Assembly (NCBI GenBank): GCA_023053545.1
Contig: JAKZAN010000006.1
Coordinates: 3,725,001 to 3,789,000 of the forward strand
Direction: 5' to 3'
Source: Lepidurus packardi
Lineage: Eukaryota; Arthropoda; Branchiopoda; Notostraca; Triopsidae
Length of the DNA: 64,000 nucleotides
The notes below the pieces were generated by a model. That model saw only the letters and a program-made list of their open reading frames with translations, ran no database searches and was not told where the DNA came from. Below, piece by piece: positions 60,280-64,000 of this stretch. Both the position numbers and the translations under genes were made by a program. Position 1 is the stretch's first letter, and every line of letters begins with the position of its first letter.

Positions 60280-61087
60280 TTCCTTTTCACGAGCCCACGT
60301 ACTTCTGCATGCGTTTAACAGGATAACAAAACACGTAACTAATTGACGCTTTCCAAAGGAAAATTTTCCCTCATTTTCAACCAGTACAAGCTGTCATCTA
60401 GCGAAGTCATCCTTTACTAAAGTTTCGATTAGCAAGGGGTTCGGGAGTAAGGAGTAGGGGTTCCCTTTACTAGAAAAAGACGCGTTAGCAAGGGACCGAA
60501 ATGGAGATGAAGATTTATGCTTTGAGGGGGGAGTACTCTATAACGAACACGGATCAGTCAGTCAAGCACTGTGTAAACATCCCGTGTGAATTCGGAATAT
60601 GAAGGCATTAAAAAGGCGGTCCGTGGATCAGTTACTATGGAAACAGCATGCCCACCCTCTCGGCCCGTGATCCGACCTGGTAAGTGGTAACCGCCCTTTT
60701 CCAGCAAAGTTGTGATCCTGTCTGTTGATTTTTTTTGCATTTCTGGTCTCCTTTTTCCTCACCAGAAGGTTTCAGCGCTCGTAAAAGGAAATAGATTATT
60801 AGGACGGAAGGAAAAGGCAGCAACTACTTATTCTCTGGACTGAATTCTTCCCCCCAAGCAACTCCCAACGACATGCCAAGCAGGTGAATTTGTGAGATGG
60901 TACATATACATCATCTTCTTACTTTTAATTGGGAGCGAAGTAAATTAAAGGGCAAAAGGTTATTTTCTAAGTTAATGGTTATCGTGTTTATATTAGGTTG
61001 CAGGGTGTCTTTTAGACCTCTGTTGTGGATCAGCTCATGCGTTCCTCAGTGAGTGTCATTTTGTCTAATCCTGCACAGGATTCAGCC
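60280..61087. promoter_or_regulatory. Head-to-head spacer DCTN6/TRAPPC9
   Basis: 808 bp contain both promoters. Open frames at 60.55-60.82 kb (minus) lack motifs and are not called. In-frame sequence extends 21 codons upstream of the chosen TRAPPC9 start to another ATG at 61025. Confidence 0.5.
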
Positions 61088-63981
61088 ATGTCTCATCCCG
61101 ACTACAGCCAGCTAGCTCACGACCACGCTTCAGTTTTGATTTTGGTGCGTCAAGTGGGTGGGCGTTTATCTAGCAAATGTTTCACGAGAATCTATGACCG
61201 CTTGTCCAAGTTTACCAACTTTAAAGTTAAAGACTCCCAGGGCAATTCGCGTTTGCTCTGGATCCGTTATTCCCGCACTTATCCTGTTGAAAATAATGAT
61301 TGGGGAGACTTCCAAACCCATCGACGTGTCTTAGGCCTTATCACTATAGGTAGTTTAATTTAAGAAATAAAATCCTGTTACAATGCATTACATGACGTTT
61401 GTTTCGCCAGGGCAAACCCAATTGAGTCAAGAAATTCCCGAACTGTGCCGTCAGCATGAGTCTCTAAAGGTTAAATATGCCGGATCTTTATACGACTCAC
61501 GCTGCATTGTTTTGGGTCTTCTACCTGACGGTTCAGCATCTTCTGCCACTGAGCTTGCCACTCCCACTCAAAGTCGTCAGAACAAACTGTTTGAAAACTC
61601 TCCTACACTTTCTGCACCTACCAAAGATAGCAATCGGTCTCGCAGCGTAAGTCCGGATAGTTATAAAAGGCACTTGGAGTTGAGCCCTGACCTATCTTCC
61701 CTTGTTAATGGCACCAAAGAAGAAAACGACTGTGAGAAACTCGATCAATCTCCTGAAAATATCCCTACTAAAAAAGACAGTCTTTCAGAACTGTTTCTTA
61801 AAGTGGGACCGCGCAAGAAGCATGCCAGTAATGAAGATATTCCTGTTAGTGTCAAGTCCTTCTCTTCGGCGACATCTCCGACATCCCCTAATTCCCCATC
61901 CCCAAGTACCAGAAGCGCAGGAAAATCAAGTCTCAACTCTTACAATTCCTACATCACATCCAACGTCCATTTACTCTTCTATCCCTCGTCGGATAAGTGC
62001 TCTGGTTTGGAACAAGACTGGCAAGAGTTTATTCAGTCATTGTTCTGGGTCCTGGAGTCTAAACGCTTGGACAGATCCATGGAAAAGCCTGAAAGACTTC
62101 CTCTCCTGTGCGCCCCGTTCGAGCGAAAGGATTTTGTTGGTTTAGACCTGGATTCCAGGACTAACCGTAAAAAAGTTGTCGGGCGCTGGAAAAAACAGCT
62201 AGGAGATTTATGTTTGCAAGCGGGACTACCAGGTGAAGCCTTGGAGCATTATCAAATTGCTGCTGAAGCCCTCCGCACTGTCAACGACTGGCTTTGGCTA
62301 GCTGGTAACGTTTTGTAGCTTTATATTTTAATACTGTGTTACTACTTGTGGTAATTTTTTCTTATCTGTTGGATTGTAGCTGCTTTTGAGGGCCAGGCTT
62401 CTGCCTCCGTTATTCTTTTGTACCCGAATCTAAGAAGATCCTTGCCATTGCAAAGAAATGCTTCATTGACTGGAGATGTTGGCAAATTTCGGACTTCACC
62501 TGGATCTCCAACAACAATGAATACACGTTCTTTACCGCTGGATTTTGATCCTGTAGATTTTAAGAGTGTCAAACATTGCCTTAGTCCCAAAGAAACTGCA
62601 GAAAAGTACCATGAAGCAGTGGTACATTATAGCAAAGTAAAACGTCTTATTGTTTTTCAGTTCTGACTTTATAGCTTGTTTCTATCTAGTACCGCAATGC
62701 CGGTATCGTGGAAACCGAGGCTAGTATAAAAGCAGTACACGTGTTGGTAGAGCAGAGAAAGTTTTTGACAGCTTCGGAGTTTTTGCAAAATGTCGTTTTT
62801 ATTAATCTGCAACTATCCGATGAAGAAAAGGTACAAAGCAAATTAAACAGCAGCTTTTATGCATGATGTGTTTATTCTTTACTCGTTTAGATTCAGCGGT
62901 TTGGAGCATTGTCAGACTTGTATGCACAGATAGGTTTCACACGCAAAGCCGCTTTCTTCAAGCGTGTGGCCGCTATGCGCTGTGTCGCGCCTCAAAATCC
63001 TCAGCCCAATTGGGGCTTGTGTTACCAGTTGCTGCTGGAATCTTTAGAAGGGTATAAACTCTCACTGGACCCTTCTGTCTTCCCTAAAGGTGGTAGTGCT
63101 TTAGTTGCGGATTGCGAGTATTGCTTATTCCCAACACGACGTTCTGTCCCCTTAGGATATTCATATGGATGGTCTCCGTTGCAGATTCAAATATTTCAAG
63201 AGCTAATCGGCACAGCAAGACGTTTGGGCAATGCTTCTTTAGCGATTCGCCACGCGTCCCTCTTACTGCATGCCTTGGGTCCTCAGATGCCTGTTTCCGA
63301 TCAAATCGAATTAGCCAAACAATTGGACGCCTTAACGAGCAAAACAGAATCTAGTTCTGCCCCTTTGGTGTTGGATAATGGAACAATAGTTCCTCCCGTT
63401 CATTGGATCAGTTTGCCCAGAGTCAAGTAAGTTTAATACTTATATCATAGATTGCAGACATGACTTCTAATTTTGTGGGTAGATCTCTCAAGCTGCAGAA
63501 TTTACCCTCTTCCATGAGGCCCTTGCCGCTGCAAACCTTGAAGAATGAAGAGGATCCAGGACCGTTTCTATTTACGCCCATACAGTTCGGTGGCAATGCC
63601 AAAGATAAGAACAAAGATCCTTCGAAAATGGGTTAGTTACAGTTATGTTTTCGTTAATAAAGGACATTTTCATATAAGTGCTACTCACAGATTTCCAATG
63701 GGTTGAAGGGGATTTGTGCGAAGTTATTATGCAAGCTAGTAATCCTGCTCCGTTTGAGTTAAAGATTTCCCATATGGTAATACTTAAGATTATATTTCTG
63801 GGTACAATTTTATCAAGCGCATTTTCAATATATCTAGTGCTTGGTAACAGAAGGAATCGAGTTTCAAAGCATTCCGGCATCAATTACTTTACCCCCAGAA
63901 TCCAGTCCAATGCCGATAGTTTTGACTGGAACTGCGAAAGCCGCTGGCAGTCTAAACATACTAGGTGGGTTCACATTTCAT
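61088..63981 (+). CDS. TRAPPC9: TRAPP II subunit TRAPPC9 (NIBP), 5' part, runs off the window
   Basis: Subunit of the TRAPPII tethering and Rab-exchange complex at the Golgi. Exons seen: 61088-61349, 61411-62304, 62380-62636, 62690-62830, 62891-63426, 63483-63631, 63691-63776, 63838 to about 63981 (donor cat|gtctga), 823 codons in phase; the human protein is about 1,150, so the C-terminal part lies beyond 64,000. Family blocks: [99 protein letters not shown] and the beta-sandwich [20 protein letters not shown] Ser-rich linker in the long second exon is lineage-specific. The start was chosen by alignment with the human N-terminus; an in-frame ATG at 61025 would add 21 residues. Confidence 0.94.
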
Positions 63982-64000
63982 GTCTGATTTGATTAGTAAC

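Noticed and set aside
60558-60823. Minus-strand open frames between DCTN6 and TRAPPC9
   Set aside because: Short, overlapping in two frames, no motif; the region is the divergent promoter of two confident genes.

Overview
This is a nuclear genome fragment from an animal, most likely an arthropod and perhaps a crustacean. The reasons are compact GT-AG genes with introns mostly of 45-75 nt, AATAAA polyadenylation signals, a vasa helicase carrying CCHC zinc knuckles (known from crustaceans and nematodes), a DB-module/Ig/FN3 receptor (a module known mainly from nematodes and arthropods), and scattered TTAGG motifs (the usual arthropod telomere unit). Genes such as TEX264, ZC3HC1, IDUA and ZDHHC23 argue against a nematode. 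Species cannot be named from the sequence alone. All exon models were built by hand from splice sites, reading-phase continuity and recalled family sequences; no search was run.

Layout. Bases 1-16,360 are AT-rich and almost gene-free; one possible first exon lies on the minus strand near 5.9 kb. From 16.4 kb the window becomes dense: MED18 (+), TAF3 (-), NABP2 (+), TEX264 (-), vasa/DDX4 (+), DPYD (+), ZC3HC1/NIPA (-), S6 kinase (+), IPMK (+), a 4.4-kb spacer, a 20-exon Ig/FN3/DB transmembrane protein (+), IDUA (-), ZDHHC23-like (+), DCTN6 (-) and the 5' part of TRAPPC9 (+, running off the end). Many neighbours are paired head-to-head (TAF3/NABP2, ZC3HC1/S6K, IDUA/ZDHHC23, DCTN6/TRAPPC9) or tail-to-tail (MED18/TAF3, NABP2/TEX264, DPYD/ZC3HC1, Ig-FN3/IDUA, ZDHHC23/DCTN6).

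The genes do not form one pathway. They are conserved housekeeping and signalling genes: Pol II transcription (MED18, TAF3), DNA repair (NABP2), ER-phagy (TEX264), germline RNA handling (vasa), pyrimidine catabolism (DPYD), TOR and inositol-phosphate signalling (S6K, IPMK), lysosomal glycosaminoglycan breakdown (IDUA), palmitoylation (ZDHHC23), dynein cargo (DCTN6) and Golgi tethering (TRAPPC9).

Most interesting observations: a 190-bp copy of a DPYD exon-intron-exon segment inserted just upstream of DPYD and bracketed by a 35/36-bp direct repeat; a ZDHHC23-like gene whose DHHC core appears collapsed to RLHC; vasa knuckles carried on interchangeable phase-0 exons; a conserved LC3-interacting motif in TEX264; and two small terminal-inverted-repeat elements between IDUA and ZDHHC23.
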